The translations under genes and the position numbers were made by a program. The notes under the pieces are model-generated. The model did no database searches. It was not told the DNA's origin and saw only the letters and a program-made list of their open reading frames with translations. A DNA stretch of 64,000 bases from Candidatus Pantoea formicae (GTDB lineage Bacteria; Pseudomonadota; Gammaproteobacteria; Enterobacterales; Enterobacteriaceae), in contig NZ_VWXD01000016.1 in assembly GCF_011752625.1 (NCBI RefSeq), positions 24,526 to 88,525 of the forward strand, in the 5' to 3' direction. Below are positions 41,251-51,000 of the stretch, piece by piece; position 1 is the stretch's first letter; the number at the start of each line of letters is the position of its first letter.

Positions 41251-41495
41251 TGGTGCAACACCACAAATTTCTCCCACAGCGCCTCACGACTTTCTGGGTG
41301 CTGTGGGTCAGAGATGATCGTGTTATCAATGGGGCAGACGCTCTGGCAAGTCGGCACATCATAATGACCCACGCACTCGGTGCAGCGGTCAACATCAATC
41401 TCATAGATAGCATCCCCTAAGCTGATGGCCTGATTAGGACACTCAGGTTCGCACATATCGCAATTTATACAACGCTCAGTAATTAATAATGCCAT
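41247..41495 (-). CDS. yfhL: YfhL-type 2[4Fe-4S] ferredoxin
   Basis: An 82-residue bacterial ferredoxin with two cluster motifs, CINCDMCEPECP (residues 9-20) and CTECVGHYDVPTCQSVCP (about 38-55). The extended second motif, with an insert between its second and third cysteines, is the Allochromatium-type pattern of YfhL. Its electron partner is not established. It converges on acpS with a 4-nt overlap. Confidence 0.95.
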   Translation of the reverse strand: MALLITERCINCDMCEPECPNQAISLGDAIYEIDVDRCTECVGHYDVPTCQSVCPIDNTIISDPQHPESREALWEKFVVLHH

Positions 41496-42235
41496 ATCAG
41501 TATGTTTCTTTTTTTATTTTAAAATCATGTGATTACAATTTGTCATTTAAACGCACATTGCAGAATAGGGTGTGTATTCACACAGTGTTAATCCTGTTGA
41601 GAAACGATGTGTTGTAACACAAAACAACAACACAAGCCGGAAAAGGTTCGCCATTTCATCGCTTGTGTGTGCATGACGATTAAGGCGTGAAAATACAGGA
41701 ATCTCGAATGGCCCGAACAGTAACACAAAGCTCATCCACCAAAAATGATTCAGCGTATATAACTGCCACTTAGCAGTGGGATGAATGCACGCCGCCTTAT
41801 ACACTCTCACACATGCGCTCTTGTGTTGCGGCTGATGTTCAGTGGCCTACCAAACCATCTGCGTAAAAAAGCCCCGGCGCAGGGGCAGACATGTACCGCG
41901 AATATCTTTTTGCAGATTACGGGGTGGAAATCCTCACCGTAGAACGATACTCCGGGTGAAGCCAAACGGCAGCCACAAAAAACCGGCGCGGTGGATTTGG
42001 ATGAGGCAATGGCCTCACTAGAAGGCATTGAAGCAATATCGTGTGGCGGTAAATCGTATTGATGCCAATATGGCAGATTATATCACATGGCCTGAGCAGC
42101 CTTCCTGATATGGATATATCATTTAAGCGATAGGTTCTGCGGTTTTTGTGCATGATCCATCGCTTTTTGGTGCGGGAATTCTTGCCGAACTACACTCTTT
42201 GAGCAGCATGAACTTTTAAGGTTAAGCGCTCAAGC
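41496..42235. other. 740-bp gene-poor interval with one terminator-like hairpin
   Basis: No convincing gene is visible. Short open stretches on the plus strand (MYREYLFADYGVEILTVERY at about 41891, and an open frame around 41953-42060) could be fragments of a decayed gene. A hairpin GCCCC-N6-GGGGC at 41871-41886, followed on the minus strand by T6, may end the transcript of the upstream immunity gene. The interval separates core gene yfhL from the toxin-immunity pair. Confidence 0.45.
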
Positions 42236-42553
42236 TTAGCCAGGTTGTTGATCCTGAAGTGACTGACGGACTTTGTCTCTCACCAACTTCAAAAAGTCAG
42301 CTGGTGTAGTATTCCATAATGCTGGATCAAAATCGTGCTGATATCGGTCGTGAAAATCCTTTTCCAGGTCGTCACACTCAGCGAGAAAAAGGTCGATATC
42401 ATCAATTAGGCCGTGCCGCAATGCGTAATGGGTATCTGCAATGAATGCGTCAATTTTAGGTTCAATTTCATCACTGTCATCAATAAGATCGTAATCCTGC
42501 CCGAAATAAACAGTAATAAAACAATTCAGCTCATTCAGATTTATTTTTTCCAT
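42236..42553 (-). CDS. CdiI-like immunity protein paired with the RNase A-like toxin
   Basis: A 105-residue acidic protein. FDPALWNTTPADFLKLVRDK at the C-terminus is shared with the orphan homologue at 19459-19755, and the whole resembles the CdiI_2 immunity family. It starts 2 nt after the toxin stop codon, with GAAGG 7 nt before its ATG (inside the toxin gene), so the pair is co-translated. It presumably neutralises the preceding ribonuclease. Assignment is by context and family resemblance. Confidence 0.7.
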   Translation of the reverse strand: MEKINLNELNCFITVYFGQDYDLIDDSDEIEPKIDAFIADTHYALRHGLIDDIDLFLAECDDLEKDFHDRYQHDFDPALWNTTPADFLKLVRDKVRQSLQDQQPG

Positions 42554-42555
42554 AA

Positions 42556-43404
42556 TTATGCCTTCGGAAATGCTGTGAGCACAAAATAAGGTTTTCCATG
42601 CCATTGCTGGAAACGGATGACAATACGAACTTTAAAACATGCTGTCACTTTCGTTGATCCCCTTATGACAAGGATACCAGTCTGGTGTGCAAATACACGC
42701 TCTAGTTCCATTTTTGCATTCATGCCGGGTGGCAGGTGCTTTACCCACATTTCGATCTGATTTCTATTATCACTGAGCACTTTCGAAATGAGTTGTTCAG
42801 CTTCACGGGTAGATCTGAAACTACTCGTCTCTGTCAGTGCAGCTCTTCTTGACAGCCGTGCCTGAAGTTCTTCCAGGGTTTTGCCAATATGCCTTTCAAT
42901 AGTGTGTCCTCCCCCCGCACGTCCTGCCATAGCCTCATGCTCAGCGAGGCTAATCCTGCCACTTCGTATTGCAGCCACCCGAACAGCTCCAATCGCAAAA
43001 GCAAATCCCATTGGTATAGCCAGATCAACGGTAAATCCCACTTTCATTGCTGTGTCTTTGTCTGCACCCAGCGTTTCAGCTAATGCAACTGCTGAATTAT
43101 ATGTATCGGTACTAACCTGTCGCCCTGTCCAGACCTGCCGCACTGATGCTTGGATGGTATCAAGGCTATGGGTACCTACAATCACACAACCGGCTTTCGT
43201 TAGCATCGTCGGTTCAGGGACGACGCACATCGCACCGGCTCCAAACATTTCGACCACACCCCCAGCGAGCCCAAGCCCACCAAATAGTCGGTTACTAAGG
43301 GTTTCGCCTTCACTTATGCTTTTATCGGAAAGTACTGCCGCTAACTGGACTGGGGATATAGCAACTTTTAAACCGTTATCGTCATTCACAATTGAGCGTT
43401 CCAT
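42556..43404 (-). CDS. Stand-alone RNase A-like (CdiA-CT type) toxin
   Basis: A 282-residue protein in two parts. Residues 1-150 form a Gly/Ala-rich, partly hydrophobic module (SPVQLAAVLSDKSISEGETL, LFGGLGLAGGVVEMFGAGA, AIPMGFAFAIGAVRVAAI) possibly for membrane entry. Residues 165-282 resemble the bacterial RNase A-like toxin domain: GGHTIERHIGKT with the likely catalytic His, ASSFRSTREAE-like centre and the end PYFVLTAFP. The usual T-x-Tyr near the end appears as TAF here. There is no CdiA, Rhs or T6SS carrier. A GTG at codon 6 (MNDDNG) is an alternative start. Confidence 0.7.
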   Translation of the reverse strand: MERSIVNDDNGLKVAISPVQLAAVLSDKSISEGETLSNRLFGGLGLAGGVVEMFGAGAMCVVPEPTMLTKAGCVIVGTHSLDTIQASVRQVWTGRQVSTDTYNSAVALAETLGADKDTAMKVGFTVDLAIPMGFAFAIGAVRVAAIRSGRISLAEHEAMAGRAGGGHTIERHIGKTLEELQARLSRRAALTETSSFRSTREAEQLISKVLSDNRNQIEMWVKHLPPGMNAKMELERVFAHQTGILVIRGSTKVTACFKVRIVIRFQQWHGKPYFVLTAFPKA

Positions 43405-43911
43405 TGCTACTGAATCATCATTCGTGAGGCAACTTTAGACGGTGAGTCCGGAATAAAAAATGAAAAACGATGAATTAACCGAGGCGAGGGGATGAGTGTG
43501 CATGGGGAAGAGTTAGCGACTTAGTCCGTTAAGCAGTATTTTTTGTGTTGCGAACGGCGGATAGGAGAGCGCCAATCTGTCTGAAGGAAGAAACACGCAG
43601 CACAACACGGTATTACAATTAGTTGTTATATATGGTTAAAAATGGACGTGTTACACATATCAAAATTGATGCATTTCGCAGTGATGAGTAAAACCATGAT
43701 AATCGCTAACGTGGTTCAGGAAGGCGCGCACCTTACCATAAAACGGGATTTATCGTTCGTTGGATAACTTGTCCTGGATCAAACAAAGCCGTGAATCTTG
43801 TCACTGAAGCATTATTCATTGGTAAGTGATGAAAGTTTGATAGTGCGTGGGAATTATCCGAGTTATCATTTTGTGCTGATGATGATCAGCAAAAATGCTT
43901 GTCCTATAGGC
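43405..43911. other. Gene-free AT-rich interval
   Basis: About 500 bp without a supported gene. A TTG-started extension of the next ORF (from 43798) is possible but lacks a ribosome-binding site. Low GC compared with flanking core genes suggests accessory DNA linked to the toxin locus. Confidence 0.4.
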
Positions 43912-44106
43912 ATGAAAAATAATAACGGCGTGAAGAATATCTTTTCAAAACAGACTTGTATCAATTGCGGCACCGTACGCGGATTCTGGACTCGGCTCAT
44001 TTCCACCGATCGATGCCTCTGCGAAGAATGTTTGCATCTGCTGCAGCGTGACAGCCGTGAAGCCTGTCGCCAGGCGATGGCAAACCATGACAAAAAGGCC
44101 GAATAA
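43912..44106 (+). CDS. Small zinc-ribbon-like protein
   Basis: A 64-residue product (from the ATG at 43912) with CINCG near residue 15 and CLCEEC near 35, a CxxC...CxxC arrangement typical of a small zinc ribbon, then a charged helical tail (LLQRDSREACRQAMANHDKKAE). The start is uncertain: TTG at 43798 would give 102 residues, and neither has a strong ribosome-binding site. The stop overlaps the hairpin shared with yfhH. I do not recognise the family. Confidence 0.45.
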   Translation: MKNNNGVKNIFSKQTCINCGTVRGFWTRLISTDRCLCEECLHLLQRDSREACRQAMANHDKKAE

Positions 44107-44116
44107 CGGCCTTTTT
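44092..44116. terminator. Bidirectional terminator before yfhH
   Basis: AAAAAGGCCG-AATAA-CGGCCTTTTT, a 10-bp stem with T-tracts on both strands, overlapping the last codons of the zinc-ribbon ORF. Confidence 0.88.
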
Positions 44117-44125
44117 TATTGGCTG

Positions 44126-44965
44126 TTAAACCAGCTTTTTCACCAGCTCTTCACTGTGGCGAATGTGGCTTGAGGCGCGTTCCGGATCGTTCTGTACTAA
44201 AGCCATGAACAGCAGGTCGGTGAGTGCCAGTTGCGCGCTGGTCGATGAGATGGCTGCACTGCGTGTGCTCTGTTCCTCAGCCACGGTATAAAGGCAGATT
44301 GATGCACACTGCTGCAACGAGTTTGGCGTGAATCCAGTAAACGCCAATACATCGACACCCAACTGGGCTGCTTCCTGCGCCGCAAGGTTAATCTCACGCC
44401 GCTCGCCAGTGTAGGAGATCGCCAGCAGTACATCGCCTGGCGCCATGGCCTGCACGCTGGCTAACAGCGCATGCATATCCTGCTCGGCAACTGCGTTAAT
44501 ACCGATTTTCATCAATTTCCACGAAAAATCTTTGGCCACTAAACCCGACGCACCGATGCCGACCAGCAGGATACGGTTGGCATTTTTTAACAGGTGCAGC
44601 GTTTCCAGCAGTTTCTCTTCGCTATTGATATCCAGCGTGGCGCGGATCGCAGAGATCTTCTCCGTCAGTAATTTTTCACCCACCACTTTGAGCGGATCAT
44701 CGCTGAGAATGTGGTTATGGACGGTAATGGCGTCACGATCTGCCAACGATTCGCTCAGCGCCAGCTTCAACGCCGGAAAACCTTTATAGCCCAACTTTTG
44801 GGCGAATTTCACCACGCTTGACTGGCTGACACCCGATTCCTCAGCCAGTTTTTGTGAACTCAGATGCCGTGCCCGATCCGGCTGCGACAGCAAAAAATCC
44901 GCCAGCCGACGCTCATTCAGCGCCAGTCGAGGGTAGAGCTGGCGAATTCGCAGCAATGAACTCAT
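44126..44965 (-). CDS. yfhH: MurR/RpiR-family transcriptional regulator YfhH
   Basis: A 279-residue regulator with an N-terminal HTH_6 domain (LAEESGVSQSSVVKFAQKLGYKGFPALKLALSE, residues about 40-72) and a C-terminal SIS sugar-phosphate-binding domain (ILLVGIGASGLVAKDFSWKLMKIG, then LLAISYTGERREI). Members sense phosphosugars; the target genes of YfhH are not known. It is divergent from pgpC, as in E. coli. Confidence 0.92.
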   Translation of the reverse strand: MSSLLRIRQLYPRLALNERRLADFLLSQPDRARHLSSQKLAEESGVSQSSVVKFAQKLGYKGFPALKLALSESLADRDAITVHNHILSDDPLKVVGEKLLTEKISAIRATLDINSEEKLLETLHLLKNANRILLVGIGASGLVAKDFSWKLMKIGINAVAEQDMHALLASVQAMAPGDVLLAISYTGERREINLAAQEAAQLGVDVLAFTGFTPNSLQQCASICLYTVAEEQSTRSAAISSTSAQLALTDLLFMALVQNDPERASSHIRHSEELVKKLV

Positions 44966-45174
44966 GTTCGATCCTTAATCCAACTATTCCCGGTTGAGCT
45001 TAGTCTCTTTTCGCGCCATCACTCGTTAATGACAGCACACCGACACAGAGAATAAACTATTCAGCTGGCATTGTAGTCATTGGAATTAAAAATGACTGCT
45101 TTCGCCTCCGCTGATGAAGCTGGCTACACTGTAGGGCAAGCCGTAGAGTTGAAAGGATAGATAAGGAGTGGAGT

Positions 45175-45813
45175 TTGACAAAGGGTACGCAACGCCGCGT
45201 GGTTTTTTTTGATCTGGATGGCACGCTGCATCAGCAAGACATGTTTGGCACTTTTATGCGCTATTTGTTGCGCCGTCAGCCGCTCAATTTACTGCTGGTG
45301 GTGCCGCTGCTGCCGGTGATCGGGTTGGGAATGCTGGTAAAAGGACGTGCAGCGCGCTGGCCAATGAGCCTGTTGCTGTGGGCCATTACTTTTGGTCATA
45401 GCGAACCGCGCCTACGTCAGCGTGAAGCGGAGTTTGCCGCCTGGTTCCGTCAGCGAGTGACGGCATTCCCGGTCGTGCAGCAGCGCCTTACCGACTATCT
45501 CAGCAGCGATGATGCCGATGTCTGGCTGATCACCGGGTCACCGCAGTCGCTGGTAGAGCAGGTGTACTTCGATTCCGCCTTTCTGCCGCGCGTGCAATTG
45601 ATTGCCAGTCAGATGCAGCCAGGTTTGGGTGGACGGGTGCTGGCGATGCGCTGTCTTGGGCATGAAAAAGTGGCGCAGCTCGAAGAGAAGATCGGTACAC
45701 CATTGCAGCTCTACAGTGGTTACAGCGACAGCAAGCAGGACAATCCGCTGCTGTTCTTCTGTCAGCACCGTTGGCGCGTCACGCCACGCGGTGATCTGCA
45801 ACAGCTGGAGTGA
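45175..45813 (+). CDS. pgpC: Phosphatidylglycerophosphatase C
   Basis: A 212-residue HAD-superfamily phosphatase (YfhB) converting phosphatidylglycerophosphate to phosphatidylglycerol at the inner membrane. Motif I FFDLDGTLHQQDMFG is at residues 11-25, a hydrophobic stretch follows (LNLLLVVPLLPVIGLGMLV), motif II is ITGSPQ and the C-terminal part has GYSDSKQDNPLLFFC. The start is TTG at 45175 with AAGGAG upstream. tadA follows 57 bp after the stop. Confidence 0.94.
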   Translation: MTKGTQRRVVFFDLDGTLHQQDMFGTFMRYLLRRQPLNLLLVVPLLPVIGLGMLVKGRAARWPMSLLLWAITFGHSEPRLRQREAEFAAWFRQRVTAFPVVQQRLTDYLSSDDADVWLITGSPQSLVEQVYFDSAFLPRVQLIASQMQPGLGGRVLAMRCLGHEKVAQLEEKIGTPLQLYSGYSDSKQDNPLLFFCQHRWRVTPRGDLQQLE

Positions 45814-45870
45814 ATCACACAGCGATTCCGTCTATAATGCGCCGCCTTTTCTATCCGCAGGAGTTGTCCG

Positions 45871-46365
45871 GTGAACCCACAAACTGATGAATTTTGGATG
45901 CGTCATGCGCTTGAGCTGGCGCGGCGCGCGTGGGATCAGGGCGAAGTGCCAGTGGGAGCCGTGCTGGTGCAGGGCGATAAAGTCATTGGCGAAGGCTGGA
46001 ATCGCCCAATTGGACAGTGCGATCCCACGGCGCATGCTGAAATCATGGCGCTGCGGCAGGGCGGTAAAATCCTCGAAAACTATCGTCTGCTGGATACCAC
46101 CTTATATGTCACGCTGGAACCCTGTGTGATGTGCGCCGGTGCGATGGTGCACAGCCGCATCACGCGACTGGTATATGGCGCGAAAGATGAAAAAACCGGT
46201 GCGGCAGGATCGTTGTTAGATGTGATTGGCCACCCTGGCATGAACCACCAGATTCAGATTGATTGCGGTGTGTTGGCAGAGGAGTGCGCCGGGATGTTAA
46301 GTGATTTCTTCCGCATGCGTCGCGAGCAAAAGAAAGCGCTGCGTCAGGCGCAGCGCGAAGGTTAA
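45871..46365 (+). CDS. tadA: tRNA-specific adenosine deaminase TadA
   Basis: A 164-residue zinc deaminase converting A34 to inosine in tRNA-Arg(ACG), needed to decode CGN codons. The catalytic HAE motif is in PTAHAEIMALRQGG and the zinc cysteines in PCVMCAGAM. The start is GTG at 45871 with AGGAG about 8 nt upstream. The C-terminus ends shortly after the conserved SDFFRMRR helix. It overlaps the convergent mltF gene by 4 nt at a TTAA. Confidence 0.96.
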   Translation: MNPQTDEFWMRHALELARRAWDQGEVPVGAVLVQGDKVIGEGWNRPIGQCDPTAHAEIMALRQGGKILENYRLLDTTLYVTLEPCVMCAGAMVHSRITRLVYGAKDEKTGAAGSLLDVIGHPGMNHQIQIDCGVLAEECAGMLSDFFRMRREQKKALRQAQREG

Positions 46366-47819
46366 TTCATCGCAATCTTGGGTTCGACCGCCGGGTAGCC
46401 GGCGCCTAACTCGGCTTCCAGCGCAGACTGCTGCGCGAGCCGCTTATCCTGCTCTTGCAAATATCCCACCAGGCTTATCTGATACTTACGGATGTTTTCC
46501 ACGTAATTGTAGGCTTCATGGCCGCGCGCATAGCCATAGGTGGTCTGCGCATAGTAGCGCTTCTGGCTCAGCATCGGCAGGCGTAATTTCACATCGGCCC
46601 AGCTATCCGGATTACCGCCCTGTTTCGCAGTGAGCTTGCGGACATCTAACATGTGCGCATAGCCCATGTTATAAGCCGCTAGCGCAAACCAGATGCGCTC
46701 ATCATCAGGAATGGTATCCGGAACTTTCTCCATCATCCGTTGCAAATACTCGCTGCCGCCACGAATGCTCTGTTCCGGATCGAGGCGATCATTCACATCA
46801 AGACTGTCTGCCGTGTTGCGTGTCAGCATCATCATACCGCGCACACCGGTAGGTGAGGTCGCCTGCGGATTCCAGTGCGATTCCTGATAGGAAATCGCCG
46901 CCAGCAGGCGCCAGTCCATGCTTGCAGCGTATTTCTCGAACAGCGGCTTGATATCCGGCAGGGTGTTGTCGATAGCGCGCAGGAAAGTGCGGGTATCCAC
47001 GTAATCGAAGGTGCCCACGTGGCCGAGATACTTCTCTTCCAGACGTGCCATCGCGCCTTCTTCACCCATTTGACTGTAGAAATCGAGCATCGCCGCATTC
47101 AGGCTGTCATCATCATTACGCGGCAAGTACCAGGTCACCGGCTCTTCATCGGTCACGTCAAACGCCACAGCCAGTTGCGGATGGATGCGTTGGAGCAGGC
47201 CGATGGTGACAGAATCGCCCACCGTGTAATCCAGCTTGCCGTCGGCGACGGCTTCCAGTAGCGCTTTTTGCCCCTGATCGGTGGAAATCGCCCAATCGAG
47301 ATCGGGATAGCTGTCAGCTTTGGCGGAACGTAAAGTTGACAGATATGCCGAACCGGACTGCACAATCAGGCGGCCTTTGAGATCGCCGAGATTCTTCGGC
47401 CGTGGTTTATCAATGCGGTACACCAACTGCTGCGAAACGGAGTAGTAACTCGGTCCACTTTGATAGTGGGCAAGGCGTTCACCGTTGTAGATCAGTCCAG
47501 CTGCGAGCAAATCCGCTTTACCATCATCCAGATCGTCAAACAGATCGCCGAGGTTAGGACGCACCGTGACCTCAAGTTTGACGCCAAGATAATCGGCGAA
47601 GCGTTTCGCCAGCTCGTAATCCATACCGGCTGGTGCATTGTTGATGGTGTAATACGTCAGCGGGGAGTTAACGGTACTGATGCGCAGCACTCCACGTGAT
47701 TTGATCTGTGATAGCGCGTCTTTTCCGCCCCCGTACCAGGGGATGGAAGGCCACAGTGCCAGCGCAAGCAGCACGGTGATCAGACCGATAAACAGATAGT
47801 TTATTTTCAGGCGTTTCAA
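46362..47819 (-). CDS. mltF: Membrane-bound lytic murein transglycosylase F
   Basis: A 485-residue enzyme with an N-terminal membrane helix (YLFIGLITVLLALALWPSI), a periplasmic SBP_bac_3-like domain (residues about 40-265, VLRISTVNSPLTYY onward) and a C-terminal SLT transglycosylase domain. The catalytic Glu lies in ISYQESHWNPQATSPTGVRG, followed by ALAAYNMGYAHMLD. The binding domain of MltF senses cell-wall peptides. It is divergent from purL and convergent with tadA. Confidence 0.95.
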   Translation of the reverse strand: MKRLKINYLFIGLITVLLALALWPSIPWYGGGKDALSQIKSRGVLRISTVNSPLTYYTINNAPAGMDYELAKRFADYLGVKLEVTVRPNLGDLFDDLDDGKADLLAAGLIYNGERLAHYQSGPSYYSVSQQLVYRIDKPRPKNLGDLKGRLIVQSGSAYLSTLRSAKADSYPDLDWAISTDQGQKALLEAVADGKLDYTVGDSVTIGLLQRIHPQLAVAFDVTDEEPVTWYLPRNDDDSLNAAMLDFYSQMGEEGAMARLEEKYLGHVGTFDYVDTRTFLRAIDNTLPDIKPLFEKYAASMDWRLLAAISYQESHWNPQATSPTGVRGMMMLTRNTADSLDVNDRLDPEQSIRGGSEYLQRMMEKVPDTIPDDERIWFALAAYNMGYAHMLDVRKLTAKQGGNPDSWADVKLRLPMLSQKRYYAQTTYGYARGHEAYNYVENIRKYQISLVGYLQEQDKRLAQQSALEAELGAGYPAVEPKIAMN

Positions 47820-47984
47820 ATAGTTGTCTCGTAATGGCTCACAGGCCTCTGTCTTTTAAAAGGCAGTATTTATGTTGTTTTCACTCCCAGAGCGATGGGC
47901 ATTTTGCGCAACAAAGCGCAGCAGGGCAACTTATATAGCAAGAATTGTGCAAAATTCAGCCAAATGCTGAGTGCCAGATTTTAT

Positions 47985-48023
47985 GCGCAAACGGTTTCGT
48001 TACCCGCGCGCTTTCTCTATAAT
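47985..48023 (+). promoter_or_regulatory. PurR box and promoter of purL
   Basis: GCGCAAACGGTTTCGT (47985-48000) matches the PurR operator at nearly all positions. A perfect -10 TATAAT follows at 48018-48023, so PurR would cover the -35 region. Confidence 0.8.
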
Positions 48024-48090
48024 ACCGCCCGTTTTCCCCTGTTGCGCCCAATGAAGCGTCGCCCGGCGCTTCAAAGACGAGAGATCTTTG

Positions 48091-51000
48091 ATGATGGAAA
48101 TTCTGCGTGGTTCGCCCGCTCTGTCGGCATTTCGTGTAAACAAACTGCTGACCCGCTTTCAGGACGCTCACCTGCCAGTGAGTGATATTTACGCCGAGTA
48201 CGTCCATTTTGCCGATGTCAGCGCACCTCTCAGTGCGGATGAACACGCCCGCCTGCAGCGTCTGCTGAAATACGGTCCTTCTCTCGCCGAGCACGCGCCA
48301 CAAGGGCGTCTGTTACTGGTCACGCCACGTCCTGGCACCATTTCTCCGTGGTCGTCTAAAGCCACCGACATTGCGCATAACTGCGATCTGCCTCAGGTGA
48401 TTCGCCTGGAGCGTGGCATGGCGTTCTATGTGCAGGCACCACAACTGACCGAAGCACAATGGCAACAGCTGGCCAGCTTGCTGCATGACCGCATGATGGA
48501 AACCGTTTTTGCTGACCTCAATGACGCACAGCAGCTGTTCGCTCACCATGAACCTCAACCGCTGAAAAGCGTTGATGTGCTGGGGGCCGGCCGTGCTGCG
48601 CTGGAGCAAGCGAATACCACGCTGGGCCTGGCATTGGCCGATGACGAAATCGACTACCTCTTGGATGCTTTCACCAAGCTGGGTCGCAATCCTAATGACA
48701 TCGAGCTCTACATGTTTGCTCAGGCAAACTCCGAGCACTGCCGTCATAAAATCTTCAACGCCGATTGGATTATCGACGGTGAAAAACAGCCGAAGTCGCT
48801 GTTTAAAATGATCAAAAACACCTTCGAACATAATCCTGAGCACGTGCTGTCTGCTTATAAAGACAACGCCGCCGTGATGGAAGGTTCGGAAGTGGGTCGC
48901 TTCTACGCGGATGCGCAGAAGGGCGAATATGCTTTCCATCAGGAAGATGCCCATATCCTGATGAAAGTAGAAACCCATAACCACCCCACCGCCATTTCCC
49001 CATGGCCGGGTGCGGCAACCGGTTCTGGCGGTGAAATCCGTGATGAGGGTGCAACCGGACGTGGTGCGAAACCAAAAGCGGGCTTAGTCGGTTTCTCCGT
49101 GTCGAACCTGCGTATTCCTGGCTTCGAACAGCCATGGGAAGAAGACTTCGGTAAGCCGGATCGCATCGTTACCGCGTTGGACATCATGACTGAAGGCCCG
49201 CTGGGCGGCGCGGCTTTCAACAACGAATTTGGTCGTCCTGCCCTGAATGGTTACTTCCGTACCTACGAAGAGCGCGTTAACAGCCATAATGGCTCAGAAC
49301 TGCGTGGCTACCATAAGCCAATCATGCTGGCGGGTGGTATTGGTAACATTCGTGCCGACCACGTGCAGAAAGGTGAAATCGTTGTGGGCGCGAAACTGAT
49401 CGTGCTCGGCGGCCCTGCCATGAACATCGGTTTAGGCGGCGGTGCGGCTTCTTCGATGGCGTCTGGCCAGTCTGATGCTGACCTCGATTTTGCTTCTGTA
49501 CAGCGTGACAACCCAGAAATGGAACGTCGTTGTCAGGAAGTGATTGACCGTTGCTGGCAGCTTGGCGAAGCCAACCCAATTCTGTTCATTCACGATGTGG
49601 GTGCTGGTGGCCTTTCTAACGCCATGCCAGAACTGGTGAGTGATGGCGGCCGTGGCGGTAACTTCAACCTGCGCGACATCCTCAACGATGAGCCAGGTAT
49701 GAGCCCGCTGGAAGTGTGGTGTAACGAATCTCAGGAACGTTATGTTCTGGCCGTTGCGCCTGCGCAGTTGGCGCTGTTTGACGAGCTGTGTAAGCGTGAG
49801 CGTGCGCCTTATGCGGTGATTGGTGAAGCCACCGAAGAGCTGCATCTGAACCTCGGTGACAGCCACTTCGACAACAACCCGATTGATATGCCGCTGGATG
49901 TGCTGCTGGGCAAAACGCCGAAGATGACGCGTGATGTTGCCACTCAGCAGGCCAAAGGCGATGCTCTGGTGCGTGACGGTATTACCGTTGCTGATGCGGT
50001 GAATCGTGTACTGCATCTGCCAACCGTGGCAGAGAAAACCTTCTTGATCACCATCGGTGACCGCAGTGTGACCGGCATGGTCGCGCGTGACCAGATGGTC
50101 GGCCCATGGCAGATCCCCGTCGCAAACTGTGCGGTGACCACCGCCAGCCTGGACAGCTATCACGGGGAAGCCTTCTCACTGGGTGAACGTGCGCCAGTGG
50201 CCTTGCTGGACTTCGCTGCCTCTGGCCGCCTGGCCGTGGGTGAGGCGCTGACCAACCTGGCAGCCACCTCAATTGGTTCGCTGCAGCGCGTGAAGCTCTC
50301 GGCTAACTGGATGGCCGCAGCTGGTCACCCAGGTGAAGATGCTGGTTTATATGCTGCCGTCAAAGCCGTGGGCGAAGAGTTGTGCCCAGCGCTGGGAATC
50401 ACTATCCCAGTGGGCAAAGACTCCATGTCGATGAAAACTCGCTGGCAGCAGGGTACCGAACAGCGTGAGATGACGTCGCCGCTGTCGCTGGTGATCACCG
50501 CATTTGCTCGCGTCGAGGACGTGCGTCGTACCGTGACGCCTCAGCTGCAAGCAGACCAGGATAACCTGTTGCTGCTGGTTGATCTGGGCAATGGCGCGAA
50601 CACCTTGGGTGCGACCGCACTGTCTCAGGTTTACCGTCAACTGGGCGACAAGCCTGCTGATGTGCGCGATGCGTCACAGCTGGCAGGCTTCTTCAATGCT
50701 ATTCAGGCGCTGGTGGCTGAGCAGAAACTGCTGGCTTACCATGACCGTTCTGATGGTGGATTGTTGGTGACGCTGGCAGAGATGGCCTTCACGGGTCACT
50801 GCGGTATCGAAGCGGATATCGCCGCACTGGGCAGTGATGCACTGGCAGCCCTGTTCACTGAAGAACTGGGTGCCGTGATTCAGATTCAGGCCGCAGATCG
50901 TGCAGCCGTTGAAAAAGTGTTTGCCGACCACGGCCTGAGCAGCAACGTGCATGTGATTGGTAAAGCGTTAGCGGGCGATCGCTTTGTGATTCGTTCTGGC

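Noticed and set aside
49432..50163. 243-codon ORF antisense to purL
   Set aside because: Lies fully inside purL on the other strand; purL matches E. coli over its full length.
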